DNA of 64,000 nucleotides from Pengzhenrongella sp031582905 (GTDB taxonomy: Bacteria > Actinomycetota > Actinomycetes > Actinomycetales > Cellulomonadaceae): positions 4,020,882 through 4,084,881 of the forward strand of contig NZ_CP133990.1 of assembly GCF_031582905.1 (NCBI RefSeq), written 5' to 3'. Positions 49,814-58,808 of this stretch are shown here, piece after piece (position 1 is the first letter of the stretch; each line of letters begins with the position of its first letter). The notes under the pieces were generated by a model, which was given only the letters and a program-made list of their open reading frames with translations, was not told where the DNA came from and searched no databases. The position numbers were made by a program, and so were the translations under genes.

Positions 49814-50175
49814 AGCACCCCCGCGTCGCGGAGCGCGTCGTACAGCTGAGTGGCGCTGCGGCTGGCGCGGAACACCGCGTCAGCCGCTCGGGCGATCGCG
49901 GTGACCTCGCGAGCTCGCGCCAGCACCGCCTTACGCCGGCTCAACCGAGAGGTCTGGGTGGAGGTGGTCTGGGTCATGGTTGTCCCGTTCTCGAAGGTGC
50001 GATGCGCCGCGGCGGACGCCGCGATCCCTCCGGTGATGTGCGGCACCAGCCGCCGCGTGCACACCCACCGGTCGAGGGGGCCATCGACCGTTCGCCGCGG
50101 TGGCTCGTCCGGGTCGCTTGCGCGACCTGACTGCGTCCAGTCGGGGCGGTAGCCCGGCCAGTGCTCTCAGCCGGG
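49679..50175 (+). repeat. 0.5-kb duplicated module, copy 2
   Basis: Direct-orientation partner of 39398-39904. It includes the small gene, its conserved upstream DNA and the start of the HTH gene. The sequence right of 50175 and left of 49679 is unrelated to copy 1. Confidence 0.75.
49810..49977 (-). CDS. small paralogous protein, copy 2
   Basis: The 55-residue protein (MTQTTSTQTSRLSRRKAVLA; ADAVFRASRSATQLYDALRD) is closely similar to the one at 39510-39704 but lacks the C-terminal duplication. Selection has kept the frame in both copies despite many base changes, which argues that the product is real. Function unknown. Confidence 0.55.
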   Translation of the reverse strand: MTQTTSTQTSRLSRRKAVLARAREVTAIARAADAVFRASRSATQLYDALRDAGVL

Positions 50176-50290
50176 GACCGAAGGGCTGGGGCCCGCGAGT
50201 AGGTGCGTCCTGCCGGACCCGTGCCCGTGCCCGTGCCCGGAAACGGTGGCGGGCTCAAGGGGTCAACGCACCACCACGATGATCACGACC

Positions 50291-50440
50291 CGTGGAGGTG
50301 CCCGTGCCCCGACCCAGCTATCCCTCGAGCAGCAAGACCGCGCCTGGGAGCAGTGGCGCACCGGGCAATCGGTGCGCTCTGTCGCTCACGACCGCTTCTT
50401 GGCCGCACGAAAGGCGGTGCGCCGAGGGGGCACCGAGGTA
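50291..50440 (+). pseudogene. possible IS30-type transposase N-terminal fragment
   Basis: A short frame reads TQLSLEQQDRAWEQWRTGQS followed by VRSVAHD, like the N-terminal HTH of IS30-family transposases. No catalytic domain follows, and the deaminase gene begins 50 bp further on. Short similarity only. Confidence 0.3.
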
Positions 50441-50489
50441 ATCGGACGACGACCGGCTGGCGCCGGCTCCTTCCCGCTACCCTCACTCA

Positions 50490-51404
50490 GTGGCAGTAGA
50501 GGCCGAGTCCTGGAGTGACCGAGCGATGATGGAGCGCGCGGTTGCTCTCGCTCGTCAGTCCGTCAGCGAGCCTGACCGTGTGTCTCCAAGGGTCGGAGCA
50601 GTCGTCGGGCGTGATGGCGTCTTCCTTGGTGGGGCGTTCCGAGGAGAGCTCGGTCAAGGCGAGCACGCCGAGTTCACCCTGCTCGAGCGAAAGCTCGCCG
50701 ACGACACCCTCGCTGGTACGACGTTGTTCACGACGTTGGAGCCGTGCACGGCTCGGAACAGCCCGAAGATTCCCTGTGTCGAACGCATCATCGAGCGCCG
50801 CATCAGGCGCGTCGTCATCGGCGTGCTCGACCCGAACGAAGACATCCGCGGACGCGGTGAGCTTCGGCTGCGCGACGCAGGGATCGAGGTCGCGCGGTTT
50901 GATCACGACCTGATGACCCAGATCGAGGAGTTAAACCGCAACTTCGCTCGGCTCCATATAGGACCCGGACTGGAACGCTCGAAGGCGGAGACGACCGATC
51001 CGGTCGAGCCGGACGCGGTTGGGCCCAACGGGCACCCGATCGGCTACACGCCCGAGGGAGACAAGGTCGAGTGGATCCCTAGCGATGAGGTCCCTGGCGA
51101 GACCTGGCCGCTCCTGCTCCGTCGAAACGATGAAGACATCTTGAGGCTCTACAACGAGTTCTGGGACAAGGTCTGGTGGAACCGACACCAGGTCTGGCAC
51201 GAGAAGCTCGAGCGCGGCGAGAAGCTCAAGGCTGGTCAAGAGCAGATCCTCGAGCAAGCGTGCAAAGCCGCAGCACGCATCGAGGAGAAGTACGGACGCG
51301 AGAACCTCGGCTGGGACGACTTCGAGTGGGGTCTCCTCAGCGGGCGGATGTCAGCTCTGTCCTGGGTGCTCGGCGCCGAGTGGGGCGAGTCGCTCGATTC
51401 CTAA
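50490..51404 (+). CDS. RibD-like cytidine-deaminase-fold protein
   Basis: The N-terminal 150 residues are a CDA-fold deaminase with the zinc motif His59-Ala-Glu61 (GEHAEFTLLE) and Cys86/Cys96 (LEPCTARNSPKIPC). The remaining 150 residues are Trp-rich (NEFWDKVWWNRHQVWHEKLE) and match no domain I know. There is no reductase domain or other riboflavin gene, so biosynthesis is unlikely. In this defence-rich island a nucleotide- or base-modifying role is plausible. GTG 50490 or ATG 50526 may be the start. Confidence 0.65.
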   Translation: MAVEAESWSDRAMMERAVALARQSVSEPDRVSPRVGAVVGRDGVFLGGAFRGELGQGEHAEFTLLERKLADDTLAGTTLFTTLEPCTARNSPKIPCVERIIERRIRRVVIGVLDPNEDIRGRGELRLRDAGIEVARFDHDLMTQIEELNRNFARLHIGPGLERSKAETTDPVEPDAVGPNGHPIGYTPEGDKVEWIPSDEVPGETWPLLLRRNDEDILRLYNEFWDKVWWNRHQVWHEKLERGEKLKAGQEQILEQACKAAARIEEKYGRENLGWDDFEWGLLSGRMSALSWVLGAEWGESLDS

Positions 51405-51744
51405 AGAGGAATGCCCCGGTGACCCCTTCGACACCGTCCACTGCACGTTCCAACTCGAGCCCGCCCGGGCACGCCGCCCACGAGCTCGCGCGACACGACT
51501 GACCGCGCGGACACACCCATGCAGCCCACGCCGAGGCTCACCGCGGGGCTCCATGGCGAACCCGATCTTCGGTGGAACACCACAACGCCGGCGCCTGGAC
51601 CGCATTCGGTCGTTTTCGAGACGGGGCAGCGCCGGGCTGGCGAGTGGACCGTCTTCGTCCGGTTCCGGCGGAGCCGGCCACGGTTCAGGCGCGCCGGAGG
51701 GTGTGGCGGTTACCTTGGATGGACTTCCGATGGAGGGCGGCACC
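51405..51744. other. intergenic, no gene recognised
   Basis: The 340-bp region between the deaminase and the membrane protein contains only short GC-rich frames without ribosome sites. The leader just before 51745 has GGAGGG (51732-51737). Confidence 0.45.
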
Positions 51745-52185
51745 GTGACGGCTACCAGGACAGACACCGAGCGCTTGACCCGTCGCGGGCGCCCGAGGTG
51801 GAAGGTTGTGGCGGCCGGGGTCGTGGTTGCGCTGCTCCTCGTGGTGCTGATGAACGAGCTCGAGAGGAACTGGGTGTCGTTCTCGGTGGGCGAGCCGTAC
51901 AACGAGGGGTACTTGGTCTGGACCGCCGTGATGGCCGCGGTGGCGGCGTTCGTGGGCGCCCGATTCCCTGCCCTCGGGATGTGGGCTGGCGGGACGCTCG
52001 CGTGCCTTGTGGCGGCTGGGTTGCTGCTCGGCGAACCGAATGACGCCTTAGCTGCGGCGTCGTCGGTCTTGAGCGATCCAGTGGGGGTCGTCAGGTGGGC
52101 GGCGCACCACTTCCCGATCGTGGTAGCCGCTGGCAGTGCACTCGCAGCGGCCGGCGCCTCGCGAGGGCGTCCGAGGAGTCGGTAG
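51745..52185 (+). CDS. membrane protein of unknown function
   Basis: The 146-residue protein has a basic N-terminus (TERLTRRGRPRWK) and about four hydrophobic helices (VVAAGVVVALLLVVLMNELE; LVWTAVMAAVAAFVGA). GTG 51745 follows GGAGGG at 7-bp spacing; ATG 51730 is an alternative. It is convergent with the Pycsar operon across 269 bp in which no other gene was seen. Confidence 0.55.
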   Translation: MTATRTDTERLTRRGRPRWKVVAAGVVVALLLVVLMNELERNWVSFSVGEPYNEGYLVWTAVMAAVAAFVGARFPALGMWAGGTLACLVAAGLLLGEPNDALAAASSVLSDPVGVVRWAAHHFPIVVAAGSALAAAGASRGRPRSR

Positions 52186-52454
52186 GCATCGACGGCATCT
52201 CCGCCCGCGAGTGGTTCGCGGACGTTCAGCGGACCCATTCACAGACGCTGGGCATGCTGTGGGCTGGTGTGCTTGGGCGCCTTGCCATGCAGTCGGCCAT
52301 ACGGTGGTTTATGCGGCTCTGGAGCAGGGGCTCCGTTGTAGACGTTCCTGCTCGACGAAATGGCGCCGCCGCGCGACTGGACGTATCGCTAGGCCGAACG
52401 ACCCGGTATGGCAGGGAACTTCAGGCGTGCCCGGTGCGAGTCCGCCCAGCGCCC

Positions 52455-53045
52455 TTACCTAGGCGAAGGCGCGGTGGCTCCGCAAGTTACGGGGTAAGCA
52501 ACCACAAGTACAGCTAATCCCGCCGCAAATAGCACGGTCAGGACGGAAACGCGAACGCATTGGTGCTTGCGCCAATTGCCCTTGCTCATGGCGACTAGTT
52601 GTCTGCCAAGCATGGCTGACTCCTGCTGGGCAGTCAGCTGGCGGAGTCGCGAAGTGACGTCATGCGGGTTAAGGTGTCGCAGGTGGCCAAAGTATATGAA
52701 GTTTTCGCTGGCGTGCTGCCTGTGCTCCCTAACGGATCCCAAGATCGGAAAAACAGCCGCGGCCGCCGATATGATGGCTATGATCAGTAAGCCTACGCTG
52801 GCGTACAAGGCATTCTGGCGCCACCCGTTCACATCAGCGAATGTGCCGCCCTCGGCGAAGCCGGCAAAGACGGCTACGAGGAGCCCTCCCTCGAGGGCGA
52901 GGAGGATGGACGCCTTCGTGTCGACCTTAGCAGTCCATGCTTCTTGGGAGTTGTGCACGCGCCAACCAAAGTCGACGCCTGAGTGCGAGGCGTCACCCGT
53001 CAGGGGTGTGCTGGCGGGCTTCCTCGAGGAGCGATTCCAAAGCAT
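52455..53045 (-). CDS. pycTM: Pycsar membrane effector, DUF5706 (PycTM)
   Basis: The 196-residue protein has the DUF5706 layout: a leading helix (GWRVHNSQEAWTAKVDTKAS) running into TM1 (ILLALEGGLLVAVFAGFA), TM2 (ASVGLLIIAIISAAAAVFPI), a NFIYFGHLRHLNPHDVTSRL segment, RQLVAMSKGNWRKH and TM3. In Pycsar, cyclic pyrimidine nucleotides made on infection activate such effectors, which damage the inner membrane. ATG 53045 has GAAGGA upstream and overlaps the preceding gene by 53 bp. Confidence 0.85.
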   Translation of the reverse strand: MLWNRSSRKPASTPLTGDASHSGVDFGWRVHNSQEAWTAKVDTKASILLALEGGLLVAVFAGFAEGGTFADVNGWRQNALYASVGLLIIAIISAAAAVFPILGSVREHRQHASENFIYFGHLRHLNPHDVTSRLRQLTAQQESAMLGRQLVAMSKGNWRKHQCVRVSVLTVLFAAGLAVLVVAYPVTCGATAPSPR

Positions 53046-53727
53046 CTCGTCCTTCTGCAATCTCATAGAGTTCAAGCCATATCGTCACACCTGCATGCCG
53101 GGCGGCTTCCTGTAGCGCTCGAAACCAAGTGGCGTGACAGCGACCGAAGTTCCGGCCGCCACCGCATGGGCACGCCGCTCGTGCCAGCGGAGGCTTGCTG
53201 AGAGCAGCGCTGAAGCGCCCAACTTGGAGCGGAGTTAGCCCTTCGACGTGCTCGCGCAGCCATTCCCGGTAACCGTCGTTCCCGTGTCCCCACTGCTCGC
53301 CCGGCCAACACGGCGCAATTTGGCGGGCGATCCGGCCCTCACAGATGATCTGCAAGGTGATGAACTCGCGAATGCGGTTCAAGTGGCGTGCAAGCCCGTC
53401 CGGCTTCGCGAAGTCATCATAATCGGTGTGCGGTAGCCACATGCAGAACCGGCCGTCGGTTTCGATGTGCCGGTCCGGGTCGCGTGCGAAACGTGCACCC
53501 GGGTCGTAAGTCTCGGGCGTCTGGAATGGGTTGAGACCCTTGTCGGTTACCGAGTACCGGATCTCTATATAGAAGTGGTCGCGTCGTCCCGCGCCGAGGG
53601 GCACGACGATGTTGCCAGTGATCTTCGCTGTGTCGGCGTCCTCGTCTAGCACAAGCTTAAGGCCCGGCTCCTGCTCGATAAGGTACTGCTCGTGCTGCCG
53701 GAAGCGTCGGCGTGCGTCGGCCTTCAA
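52993..53727 (-). CDS. SEC-C protein with possible E2-like fold, in Pycsar operon
   Basis: The 244-residue protein has a C-terminal SEC-C-type zinc motif (ACPCGGGRNFGRCHATWF; Cys186, Cys188, Cys197, His198). Its N-terminal half (KITGNIVVPLGAGRRDHFYI; DPDRHIETDGRFCMWLPH, with His87 and Cys95) resembles the H..DG.xC region of prokaryotic E2-like proteins found with CBASS. TTG 53727 starts 3 bp after the cyclase stop, and it overlaps the effector, so it is part of the operon. The E2 reading is a tentative pattern match. Confidence 0.6.
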   Translation of the reverse strand: MKADARRRFRQHEQYLIEQEPGLKLVLDEDADTAKITGNIVVPLGAGRRDHFYIEIRYSVTDKGLNPFQTPETYDPGARFARDPDRHIETDGRFCMWLPHTDYDDFAKPDGLARHLNRIREFITLQIICEGRIARQIAPCWPGEQWGHGNDGYREWLREHVEGLTPLQVGRFSAALSKPPLARAACPCGGGRNFGRCHATWFRALQEAARHAGVTIWLELYEIAEGRDALESLLEEARQHTPDG

Positions 53728-53730
53728 GCG

Positions 53731-55236
53731 TCACCGCGCCCACGGGCGGAGCGGGGCGTCTGGTGCCGGTCGCGTCGACCCGACGTAGGCGGGGCTTGTC
53801 CGAGCGGCCTTGGCCTCCTCGGACTTCTCGGCGGCCTTCTCCTCGCGCTCAATGACGTCGAGCGTGAGGTCGTGCGCCACGTAGGCGCCTCCGCTGTACA
53901 CGTAGTACTGCTGGAGCCAGGCGGGAAGCGAGTCATAGACGGCCTTATTGATGCCGGTGACGGTGCCGTCGAGCCGTTGCTGAATGCGAGCGGCTTCGGC
54001 GACGGCAGGCCCGAGCGCCACGACGTCCCGGTCTCCGTGTTCGCCGAGCTTTGACAGCAATATTGAGCCGGCCGCGACGCCGATGGCGAGTGGCTTCGCT
54101 GCGCTGGCGTCAACCACTTGCGGCATAACGTTCGTAGCCACGGACTGTAGCGCGGCAGCGACCTTAACGGCGGTCAGGGCGGCTTTTGCCTCGTCGTCGA
54201 ACGGCAAGTAGGCAATTGCCTGCATGCGGTCGCCCTGGTACTGAATGCGGAGGGAGTCGTAGTCGATGACAGCGGTGCTCCGCATCTCCTTGCGAAGCGT
54301 GTGAAACGCCCGGACTGCCTCGATGAGGTCTTCGTCTTGCTCGGTCGCTTCGTCGATGTACTTAGTGAACCCGTCAACGTCTGCGAAGATCGACACTGCA
54401 TGGAGTCGCTTGCTGTTCGACAGACCCAGTGCCGACTTATCAATCGTGACGGTCGGCTTCTTTACCGTCGCGCAGCCAGGCGGGTACTTTTCGGCCGCTT
54501 CGTCAGGGCGTTTGCGAGTCTGGTCCGCGCTCCAAGTCCAACCGTAGTGTTCGCACAATGCTTCGACTTGATCCGCAGTCATTGATACCTTGCAGACGAC
54601 ATCGTCGTTTGTTTCCGAAACGTACGCTCTGACGTCGTCGGGTAATAGGTCTGCGGCGTCGGCTGAGATGCGGACTCCGGCGCTGATCATCTTGGCCGCG
54701 TAGTTTGCGGGGGCTCCGAGGAACAGAAGCTCCCGGTCTCCGCCGGTGCCATTCCTTGTGGCGATGACGTCGCCAAAAGCAATGCCTGCCGCGGTCTTCC
54801 ACGCGAGGTCGCCGCTGAGCCGAAACACTTCGTTGAAAATTGTTGCGGTGTGTTGAATCGCCGCGGCGGCGACGACCGCCTTCGCGACCATCTCAGCGTC
54901 GTCGCTGATTGGTCGGTACGCGACGGCGTGCAGGCGCGGTCCCTGGAAGTGGACCTTGACAGCGTCGAGGTCGGCCTCCACCACTCGCGTCACCTCCCGC
55001 GCATAGAGGTGCACCAGCCGAAGCATGTCCTCGTCGGTGCCCTCCTCCGGCTGCCCAAGCAGGTCGGTAAAGTTGGTGACGTCTAGGTAGAGATGCGCTC
55101 CTCGTACCCGCCGCGGGTTGGTAAGGCTGATCGACTCGAAGTCCGTCTTGCGGGCCACTGTGCTCACGCTTACGTCGACTGTGGCCTCGTACGTATCGCG
55201 CGCCCGCTCCAGCGATGCCTGCTCCGTCCAACCCAT
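53731..55236 (-). CDS. pycC: Pycsar-type nucleotide cyclase with tandem cyclase domains
   Basis: The 501-residue protein has two class III cyclase homology domains in one chain. Domain 1 (about 45-200) has HLYLDVTNFTDLL and KVHFQGPRLHAVAYRP. Domain 2 (about 278-430) has VSIFADVDGFTKYIDEA (Asp286/Asp288 metal ligands), RIQYQGDRMQAIAYLP and LGEHGDRDVVALG. Pycsar cyclases make cUMP or cCMP in response to phage. The two-domain form may work as a pseudo-heterodimer. ATG 55236. First gene of the operon. The pyrimidine choice is inferred from the DUF5706 partner. Confidence 0.85.
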   Translation of the reverse strand: MGWTEQASLERARDTYEATVDVSVSTVARKTDFESISLTNPRRVRGAHLYLDVTNFTDLLGQPEEGTDEDMLRLVHLYAREVTRVVEADLDAVKVHFQGPRLHAVAYRPISDDAEMVAKAVVAAAAIQHTATIFNEVFRLSGDLAWKTAAGIAFGDVIATRNGTGGDRELLFLGAPANYAAKMISAGVRISADAADLLPDDVRAYVSETNDDVVCKVSMTADQVEALCEHYGWTWSADQTRKRPDEAAEKYPPGCATVKKPTVTIDKSALGLSNSKRLHAVSIFADVDGFTKYIDEATEQDEDLIEAVRAFHTLRKEMRSTAVIDYDSLRIQYQGDRMQAIAYLPFDDEAKAALTAVKVAAALQSVATNVMPQVVDASAAKPLAIGVAAGSILLSKLGEHGDRDVVALGPAVAEAARIQQRLDGTVTGINKAVYDSLPAWLQQYYVYSGGAYVAHDLTLDVIEREEKAAEKSEEAKAARTSPAYVGSTRPAPDAPLRPWAR

Positions 55237-55371
55237 TTTGGCCCTCCAGCCGTGTGCTTACACGAGTGTCGTTCGCTTCACCTGTCCATTGGAGCACGGG
55301 CCACCGACAGTGGCGGAGGCCGAGTGAAGGGAGCCGGGCCCCCGGGCCGTGGGTGCGCAGCGCGGGGCGGC

Positions 55372-55770
55372 CTACGTGGTGCTCCTCGGCAGCCGCGGAG
55401 AGCTCGTGGTGGGTGGGCGGTTGAGCGCCCGGTAGATGGTCGTGCGGCTGACGCCGAGGACGTTGCCGATCTGGGTGACGGTCATGTCGTTCTGCTCATA
55501 CATCCGCCGGGCTGCTCGGACCTGGTCGGCCGACGGCAGTGCGGGTCGTCCACCGGTACGTCCGCGTGCCTGGGCGGCGGCCAGGCCGGCGAAGACGTGA
55601 AAGACGAGCCGGCCGCCGGGGAGGTGGTGTCGATGGTTTCCTGCAGAGACCGGAACCCGACGCCGCGGTCGGCGAGGACCTGAAGCTGGTCGATGAGATG
55701 GCGGATGAAGCGGCCCAGGCGGTCCAGGCGCCGCACGACGAGGGTGTCGCCGGTTCCACGTACTGGACGA
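55372..55770 (-). pseudogene. Tn3-type serine resolvase remnant
   Basis: Pieces of a resolvase in two frames: GDTLVVRRLDRLGRFIRHL and VGFRSLQETIDTTSPAG, then GLAAAQARGRTGGRPAL and the HTH QIGNVLGVSRTTIYRALN. The catalytic Ser N-terminus is absent, the segment between FHVFA and GLAAA lacks about a dozen residues, and one base is missing near 55615. The gene is cut at about 55760, where the HEAT-like gene begins on the other strand. Confidence 0.7.
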
Positions 55771-56670
55771 GAGCGGCGGCGTTTCGTCTCGTCGCCGCGC
55801 AAGCCGATCTCGTACCCGACGATCAGGTGGCTGAGATTGCCGAGCAGGCGATCGCGGTCCTGGATGCCGCGGCGGAACGGACCCTGGTGGACACGCCGCT
55901 GATTGGGCCCTCGGTGTACGTGGCCGCCGTCGAAGCGCTCGCCGGGCTCGGCGACCGCCTCGCGTCAGACCAAGCCGAACGGCTCCTCGTCCAGCTGGCG
56001 CCCTACGCCCACGCCGAGCCCGGGCGCGGCTGGCAAACCGACGACGCCCACGCCGAGGTATGCGGACGCATAGGTCGGGCGCACCCAGCGCTGCTCGACC
56101 GGGCGCTGGACCAACTCCTGGAACTGCTAGCGCGCGCGAGCCACTCACTCCGCTCTGAAGCGCGCGAGCTGCTCACCGACAACATCGACCGGGTAGATGA
56201 GCGGCTGCGCGCCATCGCCCCGACCACCGCCGATGCGGCCGAGCTGCTCGCTTACGCGCGGCCCGAACAAGTCGACCCCGCAGACATGGAAGCCGCCGCC
56301 GCCAGTCTCTCGGCGCCGCTAACCAACGGACCGGGGGCCTACAGCGTGGGTACCAACGCTGTTAGCAAGTCGGTCATCGCCGCGGGCTTGCCCGCCGCTC
56401 GGCGCGCCGAACTCATCGAGCACCAAATCGAACGGGCACGGTCCCCGTACGAAGCCGCCAGCGACCGCAACGACTACCTGATCGCGGCCGCCAACCTCGT
56501 CGCTGACTTGGACGACGACGACATCGCCCGGCTCCTGCCCCAGGCGCTCGCTCTCGCCCACGACCCGCCACCTTCGGAGGCTGACTCCGTGATGGGGCAG
56601 TTCAGCCACCCCCTCGGAGCGTTCCGCTACTCCGGCGGCAGCGACAGCCGCCCCGCCGCCGTTTACCTGG
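55757..56670 (+). pseudogene. HEAT-like repeat protein, left fragment
   Basis: An open frame with helical repeats (DDQVAEIAEQAIAVLDAAAE; LPAARRAELIEHQIERARSP; NDYLIAAANLVADLDDDD) runs to the transposon at 56671. Its last codons before the insertion (GCC GTT TAC CTG G) connect in frame to 61511 onward. The 5' end is cut by the resolvase remnant, so the gene was already damaged or had a start further left. Confidence 0.65.
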
Positions 56671-56775
56671 TGAGTGTCGTCAAGTGAAGTGGCCCCTGCT
56701 GTCGTCACGGTGCTGGCCCCACTTTGGGGGTGTGCGAGACGTGATGCAGGAGTCGGTGGTGGCGCTGGTGGGTCC

Positions 56776-58152
56776 TCAGGCGCAGCAGCTGGTCGGGGTG
56801 TTGGTGCGGAAGAGTCCGGCGGCGAGGCGCAGCGCTTCGCTCATCGTGAGGTAGGGCGCCCAGGTGTCGGCGATGTCGTCGATGGTGAGGCCGAACTTGA
56901 TGGCGTAGGTGGCGGCGAGCATGAGTTCCCCGGCACCGTCGAGCGCGGCGTGGACGCCGAGGATCTGGCGGCTGTGGACGTCGATGACGAGCTTCAGGAC
57001 GCCTCGGGGGTCCTGGTTGACCAGGGCGCGTGGGAGGTCGTGGGCGGTGAGGACTCGGCAGTCGCAGGTGTGCCCGAGTTCGAGGGCGCGCTGTTCGGTG
57101 AGTCCGGCCGAGGCGAGCTGCGGGGTGGTGAACACGACGCCGGGAAGGCCCCGGTAGTCGACCGGGGTGGGGTCGCCGAGGGCTCCGGCGGCGGCCGCGT
57201 GTCCGGTCCGTGCGGCGACGTAGACGTACTGAGGTGCTCCGGTGACGTCGCCGGCGGCGTAGATGCGCGGGTTGGTGGTGCGTTGGTGGGGGTCGACGAC
57301 GATGAAGCCGCGGGCATCCGTCGCGACTCCGGCGTCGTCCAGGCCGAGGCCGGTGGTGTCGGCCGTCCGTCCGGTCGCGACCAGCAGCCGTTCGCCGGCC
57401 GCCGTGTGGCCGCTGGCGGTGTGCACGAGGACTGTGTCGTCGGCCCCGCGCTCGACGGCGACGGCGTGCTCCTCGACGATTTGGATGCCGTCGGTGAGGA
57501 ACGCCGCGCGCAGCACGTCGGCGACCTCGGGTTCGGTGTGCGGGGCGACTCGGCCGACCAGGGTCACGTGCACTCCGAGGTGGGACCACAGCTGCGCCTG
57601 CTCGAGCCCGACGTAGCCGCCGCCGATGACGACCATCGATTCAGGGAGCTGCTGCTGCTCCATCGCGGTTGTCGAGGTGAGGTGGGCGACGTCGTGCAGG
57701 CCGGGTAGGTCCGGCAGGTGCGGCGCGGCGCCGGTGGCGATGACGTAGGCCGCCGCGCGGACGGGCTCGTCCTCGACGTGCAGTGTCGTGTCGTCGACGA
57801 ACCGCGCGTGCCCGTGCCGGATCGGGAAGCCGTGCGCGGCGGCGACGTCCTGGTACTTGGCCTGCCGCAGCGCCTCGATGAGGTTCTGCTTGCCTGCCAT
57901 GAGTGCCGGGAGGTCGACGCCGCCGGCGGTGGTGGGGACCATCGGGAAGGGGTTGGTCAGGGCGCGGTGGCGCTGCGCGGCGGCGGCGAGCAGGTTCTTG
58001 CTCGGGATGCACCCGATGTTCAGGCACGTCCCGCCGAGGGGGCCGTGCTCGACGAGCAGGACGCGTCTGCCGCGTGAGCGGGCTTCGATGCCGGCGGCCA
58101 TCGCTGCGGCGCCGGTGCCGACCACGACCAGGTCCCAGGTGTTCTCGTTCAT
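56776..58152 (-). CDS. merA: mercury(II) reductase
   Basis: The 458-residue FAD/NAD(P) disulphide oxidoreductase reduces Hg(II) to Hg(0). It has the redox-active pair in GGTCLNIGCIPSKNLL, NAD fold VVIGGGYVGLEQAQLW, FAD contact RIYAAGDVTG, and the diagnostic C-terminal vicinal cysteines (PTSCCA). There is no N-terminal NmerA domain. It is divergent from merR, with a merR-type promoter between. ATG 58152. Confidence 0.9.
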   Translation of the reverse strand: MNENTWDLVVVGTGAAAMAAGIEARSRGRRVLLVEHGPLGGTCLNIGCIPSKNLLAAAAQRHRALTNPFPMVPTTAGGVDLPALMAGKQNLIEALRQAKYQDVAAAHGFPIRHGHARFVDDTTLHVEDEPVRAAAYVIATGAAPHLPDLPGLHDVAHLTSTTAMEQQQLPESMVVIGGGYVGLEQAQLWSHLGVHVTLVGRVAPHTEPEVADVLRAAFLTDGIQIVEEHAVAVERGADDTVLVHTASGHTAAGERLLVATGRTADTTGLGLDDAGVATDARGFIVVDPHQRTTNPRIYAAGDVTGAPQYVYVAARTGHAAAAGALGDPTPVDYRGLPGVVFTTPQLASAGLTEQRALELGHTCDCRVLTAHDLPRALVNQDPRGVLKLVIDVHSRQILGVHAALDGAGELMLAATYAIKFGLTIDDIADTWAPYLTMSEALRLAAGLFRTNTPTSCCA

Positions 58153-58209
58153 GGCCGGAGACGGTAGAGGTTCCAGTGCGGGGGAAGGTCAAGGCGTAGT
58201 GTCGGTGAG
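58153..58209 (-). promoter_or_regulatory. MerR-type promoter/operator between merA and merR
   Basis: Reading leftward, TTGACC (58187-58192) and TCTACC (58163-58168) form -35 and -10 boxes with an 18-bp spacer that includes TTCC...GGAA dyad halves. Long spacers with a central dyad are how MerR-family activators work. The merA ATG lies about 10 bp after the -10, so its mRNA is nearly leaderless. Confidence 0.65.
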
Positions 58210-58665
58210 GTGAGGATCGGGGAGGTGGCCGAGCGCGCTGGCCTGACCACGAAGGCGCTGCGGTTCTACGAGCAGGCCGGGGTCCTACCGGTGCCCGCCC
58301 GGACGGCCTCGGGATACCGGGACTACGACGACAGCGTGCTCACGCGGCTCGGGTTCGTCCGCGCCGCTCAGGCTGCCGGGCTCACCCTTGCTGAGATCCG
58401 CACGGTCATCGAGGTCCGGGAGGACCAGGGCCCACCGTGCGAGCACGTCACCGCCCTCCTCGACCGGCATGCCGCCGCGCTCGACAAGCGCATCGCCGAG
58501 CTCGAGGCGACCCGCACCGAGGTCCGGCGGCTGCGGGCCCGCGCCGCCACCCTGGACCCGGCAGCCTGCGGCGAGGACGGCGTCTGCCAGGTCCTGCCGA
58601 CCGGTGCACCCGTCAGCGGCGCGACGCCCGCCGCCACGCCCACACCGCGCACGGCCGGCAGATGA
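58210..58665 (+). CDS. merR: MerR-family regulator, mercury-type
   Basis: The 151-residue protein starts with the MerR HTH (MRIGEVAERAGLTTKALRFY; GYRDYDDSVLTRLGFVRAAQ), a coiled-coil dimer helix and Cys residues in QGPPCEHV and AACGEDGVCQV that fit metal ligands. GTG start. It should repress, then with metal activate, the divergent merA promoter. The Pro/Thr-rich tail is unusual. Confidence 0.87.
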   Translation: MRIGEVAERAGLTTKALRFYEQAGVLPVPARTASGYRDYDDSVLTRLGFVRAAQAAGLTLAEIRTVIEVREDQGPPCEHVTALLDRHAAALDKRIAELEATRTEVRRLRARAATLDPAACGEDGVCQVLPTGAPVSGATPAATPTPRTAGR

Positions 58666-58808
58666 AGACCCCCGGTGTCGACCCCAGCTCCGCCAACCGG
58701 CGCCGCTGACGCCCACAACAACCACACGCCGGAGCCGGCTGCGACACGCCTCCGACCTCGCTGCTTGTTTCCTGCACAGCCTCACACAAGCAGGCTCCGC
58801 CCCAGGGT

